The position numbers were made by a program, and so were the translations under genes. The notes beneath the pieces were generated by a model. It was not told the origin of the DNA, did no database searches, and saw only the letters and a program-made list of their open reading frames with translations. DNA of 5,875 nt from Propionibacteriaceae bacterium (GTDB lineage: Bacteria; Actinomycetota; Actinomycetes; Propionibacteriales; Propionibacteriaceae): positions 1 to 5,875 of the forward strand of contig JAIRRM010000088.1 in NCBI GenBank assembly GCA_031255975.1, in the 5' to 3' direction. Of the stretch, positions 1-5,156 are shown one piece after another. Positions within the stretch are counted from its first letter, which is position 1. Every line of letters starts with the position of its first letter.

Positions 1-1
1 G

Positions 2-994
2 GAGACCGTGCAGTGGGCCGCCTTGGGGCTGGGCGTAGTCATCGCCGTGGCTTCGTTTGCCGTCTATCTGGTGAATCGCGCCAAATATTCCGCGCCCGCC
101 GCACCGCCCACGCCGCAGGTGAACCCTGGGTTGTTACAACGAGATATTGATCGCCGTCTGCCAGATCAGGCCACCCCGGGCATGATCGGCGTGTTAGACG
201 ATGGCCGTGTCGGAGCCAATGACCTGCTGATAACCCTCATCGATCTGGCGGCGCGCGGCTACCTCACCATCTCCCCCGCCGCCGGGCCGGGCGAACACTG
301 GCTGCTCGTCCGCACCGGCAAGGACACGACGGGGCTACGCGGTTTCGAGACAGCGCTCATCGACGCGCCCTTTGCCGGTACCACCACCACTCGCACCCTC
401 GACTCGCTGCTGGCCGATGACTCCGTGGTAGAAGCCGCCATCACGGCGCTGCAACATGACGCAGACGAGACCGGCTGGTTCACCCGTACCAGTGACAGCC
501 ACTGGGGCAAGATCGGCGGCGCTCTGGTACTGGCCGGACTCACCATGCTCGCCACCGGCATCATCATCGGGCTGAACACATTGCCGGCTCCCGGTATCGC
601 TGGTGGGGCGTTGGTTACCGGTAGCGGGCTGCTCATCGCCACCCTCGCCAAGATGCAGCGCGATCACAGCGAAACCGGTTACGCCGCCCGCGGCCAGTTG
701 GCACGCTACCGCGACTGGTTGGAGGGGTTGAGCGCCCACCAACTGCTGCCTGAAAACGCCTCCGTCATATTCAACGGCTGTGTGGCGGCGGCACTCGCGT
801 TCGGCGCGAGCGAACGGTTCGCAACCGTGTACGCCAGGGCTTACGCCAGGGCCTCCGGTTGGGGCACCGTGGACACCCTTCCGGTGGATTTCGACTGGAT
901 GCAGGGGGCCTCGTCACCCGCTCACGCTGTACATGAATCGTCGCGTTTCGTGGCCGACGGCCTGGCTCTCGCCCGCCGCTACGGGGTGGAGTGA
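2..994 (+). CDS. DUF2207-type membrane protein, C-terminal part (5' end outside window)
   Basis: The reading frame is open to the left edge of the window, so the GTG at 8 is probably an internal valine and the gene starts upstream. Residues below count from that GTG. A membrane helix (about 3-23) is followed by a Pro/Ala-rich linker and a soluble domain with the DUF2207 hallmark: a Pro/Gly turn, then GVLDDGRV and LIDLAARGYLTI (about 61-88), then a GFETALIDA segment (112-120). Two further helices (about 169-189 and 194-213) precede a conserved-looking tail with TGYAARGQLARYRDWL (223-238) and AAALAFGASERF (260-271). Known proteins of this family usually carry a signal peptide and an extracytoplasmic N-terminal domain; that part is not visible here. 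The Gly/Ser-rich tail seen in many relatives is absent. The family's function is not established. There are TTA codons at 134 and 194. The stop at 992 lies 155 bases before purC, and no functional link to purine synthesis is evident. Confidence 0.8.
   Translation, partial: ETVQWAALGLGVVIAVASFAVYLVNRAKYSAPAAPPTPQVNPGLLQRDIDRRLPDQATPGMIGVLDDGRVGANDLLITLIDLAARGYLTISPAAGPGEHWLLVRTGKDTTGLRGFETALIDAPFAGTTTTRTLDSLLADDSVVEAAITALQHDADETGWFTRTSDSHWGKIGGALVLAGLTMLATGIIIGLNTLPAPGIAGGALVTGSGLLIATLAKMQRDHSETGYAARGQLARYRDWLEGLSAHQLLPENASVIFNGCVAAALAFGASERFATVYARAYARASGWGTVDTLPVDFDWMQGASSPAHAVHESSRFVADGLALARRYGVE
830..853 (+). repeat. 12-bp tandem duplication inside the DUF2207 gene
   Basis: TACGCCAGGGC occurs at 830-840 and again at 842-852, a period of 12 bases. 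It is in frame and encodes YARA twice in a row. It looks like a small slippage duplication that preserves the helix in the protein tail. Confidence 0.75.
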
Positions 995-1056
995 GCACCG
1001 TATCCTTCGCAAGCGATTTGCCCGCGAGAAATGAGTCTGCCGCGCCGCTGACGTAC

Positions 1057-1085
1057 TTGGTAGGCACCTTACAAACAGTTACGTT
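1057..1085 (+). promoter_or_regulatory. Possible upstream purC promoter (alternative)
   Basis: TTGGTA (1057-1062) and TACGTT (1080-1085) are separated by 17 bases, a plausible primary-sigma -35/-10 pair. Transcription would start near 1092 and give a leader of about 58 bases before purC. No Shine-Dalgarno precedes the purC start, so the leaderless promoter at 1136 fits better. Both may be used. Confidence 0.3.
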
Positions 1086-1086
1086 C

Positions 1087-1111
1087 TGCGGTTCACGGCT
1101 TGTGGTTCACG
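1087..1111 (+). repeat. Tandem direct repeat upstream of purC, candidate regulator site
   Basis: TGCGGTTCACG (1087-1097) and TGTGGTTCACG (1101-1111) match at 10 of 11 positions with a 14-base period. They lie about 25 bases upstream of the purC -10 box, where an activator or repressor could bind. No known regulator motif is recognised. Confidence 0.45.
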
Positions 1112-1135
1112 ACGGATCAGCGCCCACACCCCGAC

Positions 1136-1141
1136 TAAACT
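1136..1141 (+). promoter_or_regulatory. purC -10 box, leaderless promoter
   Basis: TAAACT fits the actinobacterial TANNNT -10 consensus. Eight bases separate it from the GTG at 1150, which puts transcription start on or next to the start codon. No Shine-Dalgarno and no clear -35 element are seen. This site is the main reason for choosing the start at 1150. Confidence 0.6.
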
Positions 1142-1149
1142 CGGTCGTT

Positions 1150-2022
1150 GTGAGCGAATACGGTGCAGCCCTGGGCCTGGAGCCCGTCCACGTCGGCAAA
1201 GTCCGCGAACTCTACGATTGGGACGATGACACCTTCTTGATGGTCGCCACCGACCGGGTCTCGGCGTTCGACTATGTGCTGCCGTCTCCGATCCCCGACA
1301 AGGGCAAAGTGCTCACCCAGTTGAGCCTGTGGTGGTTCGAGCAACTCGGCTCGCTGATACAAAACCACGTCATCTCCACCGCCGTACCCGAACCCGTCAA
1401 GGGCCGCGCCATCGTCGTGGAAAAGCTAAAAATGGTGCCTGTGGAGTGCATCGCGCGCGGCTACCTCACCGGCACCGGCTGGGCCGAATACCAATTGAGC
1501 CGCAGCGTCTGCGGCATCAAACTGCCAGCTGGCCTACATGACGGGTCCAAATTGCCCGAGCCGATCTTCACACCGTCCACCAAAGCCGAAATTGGCATCC
1601 ACGACGAGAACATCAGCTACGAACAAATGCTGAAACTCACCGGTGCCGAACTCGGTGCCAAACTCCGCGACACCACCCTGGCGGTGTACTCTCGCGCCGA
1701 GCAACTCGCCCGAGAGCGCGGCATCATCCTCGCAGACACCAAGTTCGAGTTCGGACGTCGCGCCGACGGTACCCTGGTGCTGGCCGACGAAGTGCTCACC
1801 CCCGATTCGTCTCGTTTCTGGGACGCCGCCGACTACACGCGCGGACTGCTCACCAGTTTCGACAAGCAGTACCTCCGTAACTGGCTCAACGGCGGCGAAT
1901 CCGGTTGGGACAAGGCTTCCGGCACCACTCCCCCGCCGTTACCAGAGGCGATCATCACGGCGACCCGAGAACGCTACCTCACCGCGTACCAGCAGTTGAC
2001 GGGGTGCGCGTTCGTCGCGTAG
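1150..2022 (+). CDS. purC: Phosphoribosylaminoimidazole-succinocarboxamide synthase (SAICAR synthase)
   Basis: This cytosolic enzyme of de novo purine synthesis joins CAIR and L-aspartate with ATP to give SAICAR, ADP and phosphate. The 290-residue product has the usual bacterial length for this family. Visible family motifs are GKVRELY (16-22, nucleotide-binding loop), DRVSAFD (35-41), EKLKMVPVECIARGYLTGTG (91-110), PIFTPSTKAE (138-147), DTKFEFG (196-202, metal/nucleotide region), DEVLTPDSSRFW (213-224) and SFDKQYLRNWL (236-246). The frame stays open back to a GTG at 991 that overlaps the preceding stop. Those 53 extra residues do not resemble the PurC N-terminus, whereas the GTG at 1150 gives MSEYG just ahead of the GKVRELY strand and sits next to a leaderless -10 box. 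The next gene, purS, begins 49 bases after the stop and appears to have its own promoter. One TTA codon lies at 1939. Confidence 0.97.
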   Translation: MSEYGAALGLEPVHVGKVRELYDWDDDTFLMVATDRVSAFDYVLPSPIPDKGKVLTQLSLWWFEQLGSLIQNHVISTAVPEPVKGRAIVVEKLKMVPVECIARGYLTGTGWAEYQLSRSVCGIKLPAGLHDGSKLPEPIFTPSTKAEIGIHDENISYEQMLKLTGAELGAKLRDTTLAVYSRAEQLARERGIILADTKFEFGRRADGTLVLADEVLTPDSSRFWDAADYTRGLLTSFDKQYLRNWLNGGESGWDKASGTTPPPLPEAIITATRERYLTAYQQLTGCAFVA

Positions 2023-2058
2023 CCCTGGGCGTCGCGCCATTCGCCCGCACCACTCAGG

Positions 2059-2064
2059 TACGAT
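2059..2064 (+). promoter_or_regulatory. purS -10 box, leaderless promoter
   Basis: TACGAT (TANNNT type) ends seven bases before the purS ATG at 2072. There is no Shine-Dalgarno in the 49-base gap after purC and no evident -35. The spacing suggests transcription starts at the ATG, so purSQ could be expressed independently of purC. Confidence 0.55.
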
Positions 2065-2071
2065 TCACCGT

Positions 2072-2314
2072 ATGGCACTGGTAGTGGTTGACGTTATGCC
2101 CAAGCCCGAAATCCTCGATCCCCAGGGCAAGGCGATCACCGGGTCGCTGACGCGGCTGGGGCACCAGGGGTTGAGCGTCAGGCAGGGCAAGCGGTTCGAG
2201 ATCGAGGTGACGGGCGACATCACCAAAGAGCGGCTGGACGAGATCGGTCGTATCGCAGACACGTTGCTCGCCAATACCGTCATCGAGACGTACGCCGTAC
2301 GGACGGAGGGCTAG
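2072..2314 (+). CDS. purS: Phosphoribosylformylglycinamidine synthase subunit PurS
   Basis: PurS is the small subunit of the three-part FGAM synthase found in Gram-positive bacteria and archaea. It bridges PurL and PurQ and is thought to help pass ammonia from glutaminase to synthetase. The 80-residue product has the usual length and pattern: an N-terminal strand ([20 protein letters not shown], 3-22), the [22 protein letters not shown] segment (25-46), and a C-terminal helix with [15 protein letters not shown] (62-76). The ATG is followed by a good family N-terminus and preceded by a leaderless -10 box. purQ follows four bases after the stop, and its Shine-Dalgarno lies within the last codons of purS, so the two are almost certainly co-transcribed and translationally linked. 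Confidence 0.97.
   Translation: MALVVVDVMPKPEILDPQGKAITGSLTRLGHQGLSVRQGKRFEIEVTGDITKERLDEIGRIADTLLANTVIETYAVRTEG
2289..2301 (+). other. Small hairpin ahead of the purQ ribosome-binding site
   Basis: CGTAC (2289-2293), loop GCC, GTACG (2297-2301) forms a 5-bp stem ending four bases before the purQ Shine-Dalgarno. It is inside purS coding sequence, so it may simply reflect codon choice. Confidence 0.3.
2305..2309 (+). promoter_or_regulatory. purQ Shine-Dalgarno
   Basis: GGAGG lies nine bases before the GTG at 2319 and inside the last codons of purS. It is the one clear ribosome-binding site in the window. It supports the GTG start and an internal operon position for purQ. Confidence 0.75.
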
Positions 2315-2318
2315 GCAA

Positions 2319-3005
2319 GTGGCCCCACGTATCGGTGTCGTCACCTTCCCCGGCTCCCTGGACGACCAGGATGCCCTGCGCGCCGTGCGCCTCTGCGGCG
2401 GCGAACCCGTGAGCCTTTGGCACGCCTCCGACGAGCTGCGGGATGTGGCGGCGGTGATCCTACCCGGAGGTTTCTCGTACGGCGACTATCTGCGCTGCGG
2501 TGCCATCAGCCGCTTCGCGCCCATTATGAGCGAGGTGATCTCCGCCGCCAACCGGGGAATGCCGGTGCTGGGCATCTGCAACGGTTTCCAGGTGTTGTGC
2601 GAATCGCACCTGCTACCGGGCGCGCTGATGCGCAACGAGGGTATGAGGTTCGTGTGTCGGACACAGCAACTTCGCGTCGAGTCGAATGACACGGTATGGA
2701 CCTGTGATTTCGCGCCAGGTGAGTTGATCGACATCGCTATCAAGCACGGCGAGGGCAACTTCCGAGCCGATCCCGATACGCTGACGCGGCTGGAGGCCGA
2801 AGGGCAGGTGGTGTTCCGCTACATCGGCAACCCCAACGGTTCCCTGAACGACATCGCCGGTATCACCAACGAGCGTGGCAACGTCGTCGGGCTGATGCCA
2901 CACCCGGAGCACAACGTGGACCCGCTGGTCGCCGATTCGCTGGACGGCAGGATGTTTTTCCAGTCAGTGCTGACGTTCCTGCAAGCCACGCAGGTTGCCG
3001 GGTAA
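2319..3005 (+). CDS. purQ: Phosphoribosylformylglycinamidine synthase subunit PurQ (glutaminase)
   Basis: PurQ is a class I glutamine amidotransferase. It releases ammonia from glutamine for PurL, which converts FGAR and ATP to FGAM in the fourth step of purine synthesis. The 228-residue product is the normal length for the stand-alone subunit. The triad is intact: nucleophile Cys87 in GICNGFQ (85-91), and His195 and Glu197 in MPHPEH (193-198). Other family marks are [13 protein letters not shown] (7-19), [16 protein letters not shown] (48-63, oxyanion strand), the NEGMRFVCR segment (106-114), KHGEGNF (142-148) and [12 protein letters not shown] (171-182). The GTG start is set by a GGAGG Shine-Dalgarno nine bases upstream. 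A transporter gene follows 22 bases after the stop. Confidence 0.98.
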   Translation: MAPRIGVVTFPGSLDDQDALRAVRLCGGEPVSLWHASDELRDVAAVILPGGFSYGDYLRCGAISRFAPIMSEVISAANRGMPVLGICNGFQVLCESHLLPGALMRNEGMRFVCRTQQLRVESNDTVWTCDFAPGELIDIAIKHGEGNFRADPDTLTRLEAEGQVVFRYIGNPNGSLNDIAGITNERGNVVGLMPHPEHNVDPLVADSLDGRMFFQSVLTFLQATQVAG

Positions 3006-3027
3006 CCGCTATGACAACCCCGCCCGG

Positions 3028-3933
3028 ATGAGCGCCACCGCCCGCACCAGGGCCAACCTGTTACTGCTGCTGGCCGCGTTCATCTGGGGTATGGCGTTCA
3101 CCGCTCAGAAGGTCGCCAACGCCGTGATGGGGCCGATCAGCTTCACCGCCGTACGGTTCGCCATGGGAGCCACGGTACTGCTGCTGGTGGTCGCGCTGCG
3201 TGATCGCAAAGCCGGATTGACCTCTAACGAACGCCGTGCCCGTACCCGTGCGGTGATCGTGCCCGGCGTGGTGTGCGGAGCACTGCTGGCGTTGGCGGTA
3301 AATATTCAACAGGTGGCGCTCGACTTTACCTCCGTCGGCAACGCCGCGTTCATCACCGGGTTGTACCTGGTGTTCGTGCCGTTGTTGGGGTTGTTCACCG
3401 GGGGTAAGGTGCTGCCGCTCACCGTGATCGGAATCGCGTTGGCCGTCGCCGGGTCGTACCTCATCGCCGTGAGAGCGGACTTCACCATTGGGCTCGGCGA
3501 CATCATCGTGGTGGGTGCGGCGCTGGCGTTCGCGGTGCAGATTCTGGTGGTAGACCGGGTGGGGCCGCATCTCGACCCGGTGCGATTCTCGGTAGCGCAG
3601 TTTTACGGTTGCGCCGTGTATTCGACCATAGCCGCACTGCTGCTGGACGAACGTCCGTTCACCGGATTGCTGGATGGTTGGTTGCCGCTGGCGTACGGCG
3701 GCCTGCTTTCGGTGGGTGTCGCATACACCATTCAGGTCATCGCGCAACGCGACGCGCTAGCCAGTCACGCCGCCCTGATTATGAGCATGGAGGCCGTCTT
3801 CGGGGCCGTGGGTGGCTGGTTGCTGCTCCATGAGCGACTGGGGTCGCGGGGGCTGATCGGTGCCGCCTTGATGTTAGCCGGGTTGGTGGTCTCGCAGTTT
3901 GGGCAGCTAAAGCGACCCACGCCCGCTGACTAG
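3028..3933 (+). CDS. EamA/DMT-family transporter (predicted exporter)
   Basis: This is a predicted inner-membrane carrier of the drug/metabolite transporter superfamily with two EamA repeats. About ten hydrophobic helices are visible in the 301-residue product, at roughly 9-28, 37-57, 73-93, 103-121, 128-147, 156-174, 186-204, 217-236, 246-264 and 272-290. Typical signatures are the N-terminal AAFIWGMAFTAQKVA, AAFITGLYLVFVPLLGL (106-122) at the end of the first repeat, and SHAALIMSMEAVFGAVGGWLLLHERL (246-271) at the end of the second. The ATG at 3028 is preferred because it starts just before the first helix. An in-frame TTG at 2995 would add 11 polar residues and overlap purQ. No clear Shine-Dalgarno or promoter precedes the ATG, so translation may depend on coupling to purQ. 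Export of a purine-related compound is possible from position alone, but the substrate cannot be read from the sequence. TTA codons lie at 3061 and 3874. Confidence 0.92.
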   Translation: MSATARTRANLLLLLAAFIWGMAFTAQKVANAVMGPISFTAVRFAMGATVLLLVVALRDRKAGLTSNERRARTRAVIVPGVVCGALLALAVNIQQVALDFTSVGNAAFITGLYLVFVPLLGLFTGGKVLPLTVIGIALAVAGSYLIAVRADFTIGLGDIIVVGAALAFAVQILVVDRVGPHLDPVRFSVAQFYGCAVYSTIAALLLDERPFTGLLDGWLPLAYGGLLSVGVAYTIQVIAQRDALASHAALIMSMEAVFGAVGGWLLLHERLGSRGLIGAALMLAGLVVSQFGQLKRPTPAD

Positions 3934-3962
3934 CCGCCTGGGCCCACGGCACGCAATTCGCC

Positions 3963-4023
3963 GTTCATTGGGCAGTTAGGTACGGTTTCAGTCGGGCCAG
4001 ACGTGCCGAATCGCCCAATGAAC
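3963..4023. terminator. Inverted repeat between convergent genes, possible bidirectional terminator
   Basis: GTTCATTGGGC (3963-3973) and GCCCAATGAAC (4013-4023) are perfect 11-bp complements. Inside them GGTACG (3979-3984) can pair with CGTGCC (4002-4007) with one G-U pair, giving a two-part stem with a 5 by 5 internal loop and a 17-base cap. It lies between the 3' ends of the transporter and the kinase, as a shared terminator would. There is no T-run on either strand and the loop is long, so termination is inferred from position. Confidence 0.45.
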
Positions 4024-4048
4024 ACCCCAACGCGACCCCGCGAAACAG

Positions 4049-4999
4049 CTACCCCGAATACGACACCTTCCCACGCAACGGGGAATCGGCGGGGATGCCG
4101 AAAAGCTTGCAAGCCCCATCAAGGGCATCACCTTGAGGTGGGACGATACGGGCCGCCGGTAGCCGTTCCGCCAGCATTTCGGCGAAATCGGCACGCAACT
4201 CCGCGGAACGGAACACCCCGCCCAGGGTGGCGACGTTGGTGCCGTCCGGGCCGTCTTCGCCCACCCGCCTCGCGGCGGTAGCAACGGCGTGCGCCAAGTC
4301 GCAGGCGGCATGGCGGATTATGCCGCGCGCCACCTCGTCGCTGGGAGCCAACCCGGCGACCACCTTGGCGTACGAAGCGATGCGGCGCACCCAATCCGGA
4401 TCGTTCTGCACGTCGAGGTACGCCTGTTCCAGATCGTCGAAGTCCTGCGAGATCAGCGGGGTCAGCGCCGTGGGCGCGCCACGCCCGTCATAGTCGCGCA
4501 TCACCGCGCAGAGCGCCGCGCGCCCGATGGAGAAACCAGAGCCGTCATCGCCCAACTGCGACCCCCAGCCGTCCACCCGCGCGGTAGCCGTCTTGCCGAC
4601 ACCGTACGTAATGACGCCGGTGCCGGATGCCACGATGACACCGGGTTCGTAATCTAACGCCCCCAGATAGTTGGAGATCGAGTCGTGCGCCAGCGCCACC
4701 CGCCGCACTCCCAGGTCGGCGACACCCGTCAATACGTCCGCCGCCAGGTGGCGACCACCACAACCGGTAGAACCGATGGCGACGTAAAGCGGTGTCGGCC
4801 CGTCGATCATGGCGATACAGGTACGCACATTGTCGGCCCATTGCGGCACCAGCGGAGCGTTGTTACGCACCCCCGGCAGTTCCGGCAACTCATGGGCGCG
4901 CCCCTCCATGTCGTACACCCGCGATCGGATGCCGGTCTGCCCAGCGTCCAACGCCAGCAGCCGGGTTCTGGCCGTGATGACACCGCTGTCTTCGCTCAC
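4049..4999 (-). CDS. BadF/BadG/BcrA/BcrD-type ATPase, N-acetylglucosamine kinase-like
   Basis: This is a predicted cytosolic sugar kinase-like protein of the actin/hexokinase ATPase fold, of the family that includes N-acetylglucosamine kinase. In the 316-residue product the fold's motifs appear in order: phosphate-1 loop LALDAGQTGIR (15-25), a connecting segment with GSTGCGG (76-82), HDSISNYLGAL (105-115) with Asp106 at the usual catalytic position, phosphate-2 IVASGTGVITYG (122-133), GWGSQLGDDGSGFSIGRAAL (144-163), and the adenosine-site LGGVF (259-263). The start is one of two adjacent GTG codons (5002 or 4999). The second is chosen because its -10 box then has the same spacing as at purL. 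The phosphate-1 loop has Ala where many relatives have Gly and Ile where many have Thr or Ser, a deviation that may be normal for this actinobacterial branch. Hydroxyacyl-CoA dehydratase activators share the fold, but the Cys ligands for their iron-sulfur cluster are not evident. The substrate is unproven. It converges on the transporter and diverges from purL. Confidence 0.88.
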   Translation of the reverse strand: MSEDSGVITARTRLLALDAGQTGIRSRVYDMEGRAHELPELPGVRNNAPLVPQWADNVRTCIAMIDGPTPLYVAIGSTGCGGRHLAADVLTGVADLGVRRVALAHDSISNYLGALDYEPGVIVASGTGVITYGVGKTATARVDGWGSQLGDDGSGFSIGRAALCAVMRDYDGRGAPTALTPLISQDFDDLEQAYLDVQNDPDWVRRIASYAKVVAGLAPSDEVARGIIRHAACDLAHAVATAARRVGEDGPDGTNVATLGGVFRSAELRADFAEMLAERLPAARIVPPQGDALDGACKLFGIPADSPLRGKVSYSG

Positions 5000-5005
5000 C
5001 ACACA

Positions 5006-5011
5006 AGCGTA
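5006..5011 (-). promoter_or_regulatory. Kinase -10 box, leaderless promoter
   Basis: Read on the minus strand, TACGCT (5011 down to 5006) is a TANNNT box. It is six bases from the GTG at 4999 and three from the GTG at 5002. There is no Shine-Dalgarno. The spacing favours the 4999 start and a leaderless transcript. Confidence 0.5.
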
Positions 5012-5022
5012 TCAATTGGTAC
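5009..5022. promoter_or_regulatory. Near-perfect 14-bp palindrome overlapping the kinase promoter
   Basis: GTATCAATTGGTAC equals its reverse complement at 12 of 14 positions and has an AT-rich centre, unlike the GC-rich surroundings. It overlaps the first bases of the kinase -10 box and extends upstream of it, where a dimeric repressor would block transcription. The regulator is unknown. Confidence 0.45.
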
Positions 5023-5058
5023 GGGGTTCTTGTATGACAGCGGGCGAACCGTCGTACC
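5018..5058. repeat. Interrupted inverted repeat in the kinase/purL divergent region
   Basis: GGTACG (5018-5023) pairs with CGTACC (5053-5058), and GGTTC (5025-5029) pairs with GAACC (5046-5050), with a small asymmetric bulge and a 16-base centre. Its left arm shares bases with the palindrome at 5009-5022. It covers the expected -35 area of the kinase promoter, so it may be a second operator arm. Confidence 0.4.
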
Positions 5059-5066
5059 GCGTTCCT

Positions 5067-5107
5067 GGGCGCGGAGATACTGTCATTCCCACGCGCCCCC
5101 ATATCTC
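5067..5107. repeat. Overlapping inverted repeats upstream of purL
   Basis: GGGCGCG (5067-5073) pairs with CGCGCCC (5092-5098). GAGATA (5074-5079) pairs with TATCTC (5102-5107). The two stems interlock, so in RNA they would be alternatives or form a pseudoknot. They matter as RNA only if purL is also transcribed from further upstream. Stems this short can occur by chance in GC-rich DNA. Confidence 0.3.
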
Positions 5108-5144
5108 GGCACGGGCAAACTCCGAGCGGCCACGGCTGCCCAAC

Positions 5145-5150
5145 TAGACT
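5145..5150 (+). promoter_or_regulatory. purL -10 box, leaderless promoter
   Basis: TAGACT is a TANNNT box ending six bases before the purL GTG at 5157. No Shine-Dalgarno or obvious -35 is present. Because the kinase upstream points the other way, purL needs its own promoter, and this is the best candidate. Confidence 0.6.
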
Positions 5151-5156
5151 GGCTGC

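Noticed and set aside
991..1149. N-terminal extension of PurC from the GTG at 991, which overlaps the upstream stop codon
   Set aside because: The 53 extra residues do not resemble any PurC N-terminus, the start at 1150 gives the normal length, and a -10 box lies within the extension. A stop-free run of this length is not surprising in GC-rich DNA.
1071..1149. Purine riboswitch or other leader RNA before purC
   Set aside because: No purine-aptamer-like core or three-way junction is visible, and the best promoter leaves no leader.
2995..3027. TTG start for the transporter overlapping the end of purQ
   Set aside because: It adds only polar residues ahead of the first helix and has no good Shine-Dalgarno. 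The ATG at 3028 gives a typical EamA N-terminus.
3061..3747. Long minus-strand open frame inside the transporter gene
   Set aside because: Its translation is rich in His, Gln and Arg and low in hydrophobic residues, typical of an antisense shadow of a membrane protein gene. No family is recognisable.
3934..4048. Small gene or RNA gene in the convergent gap
   Set aside because: There is no start codon with a ribosome site or leaderless box leading a plausible protein, and no tRNA-like fold. Only the inverted repeat stands out.
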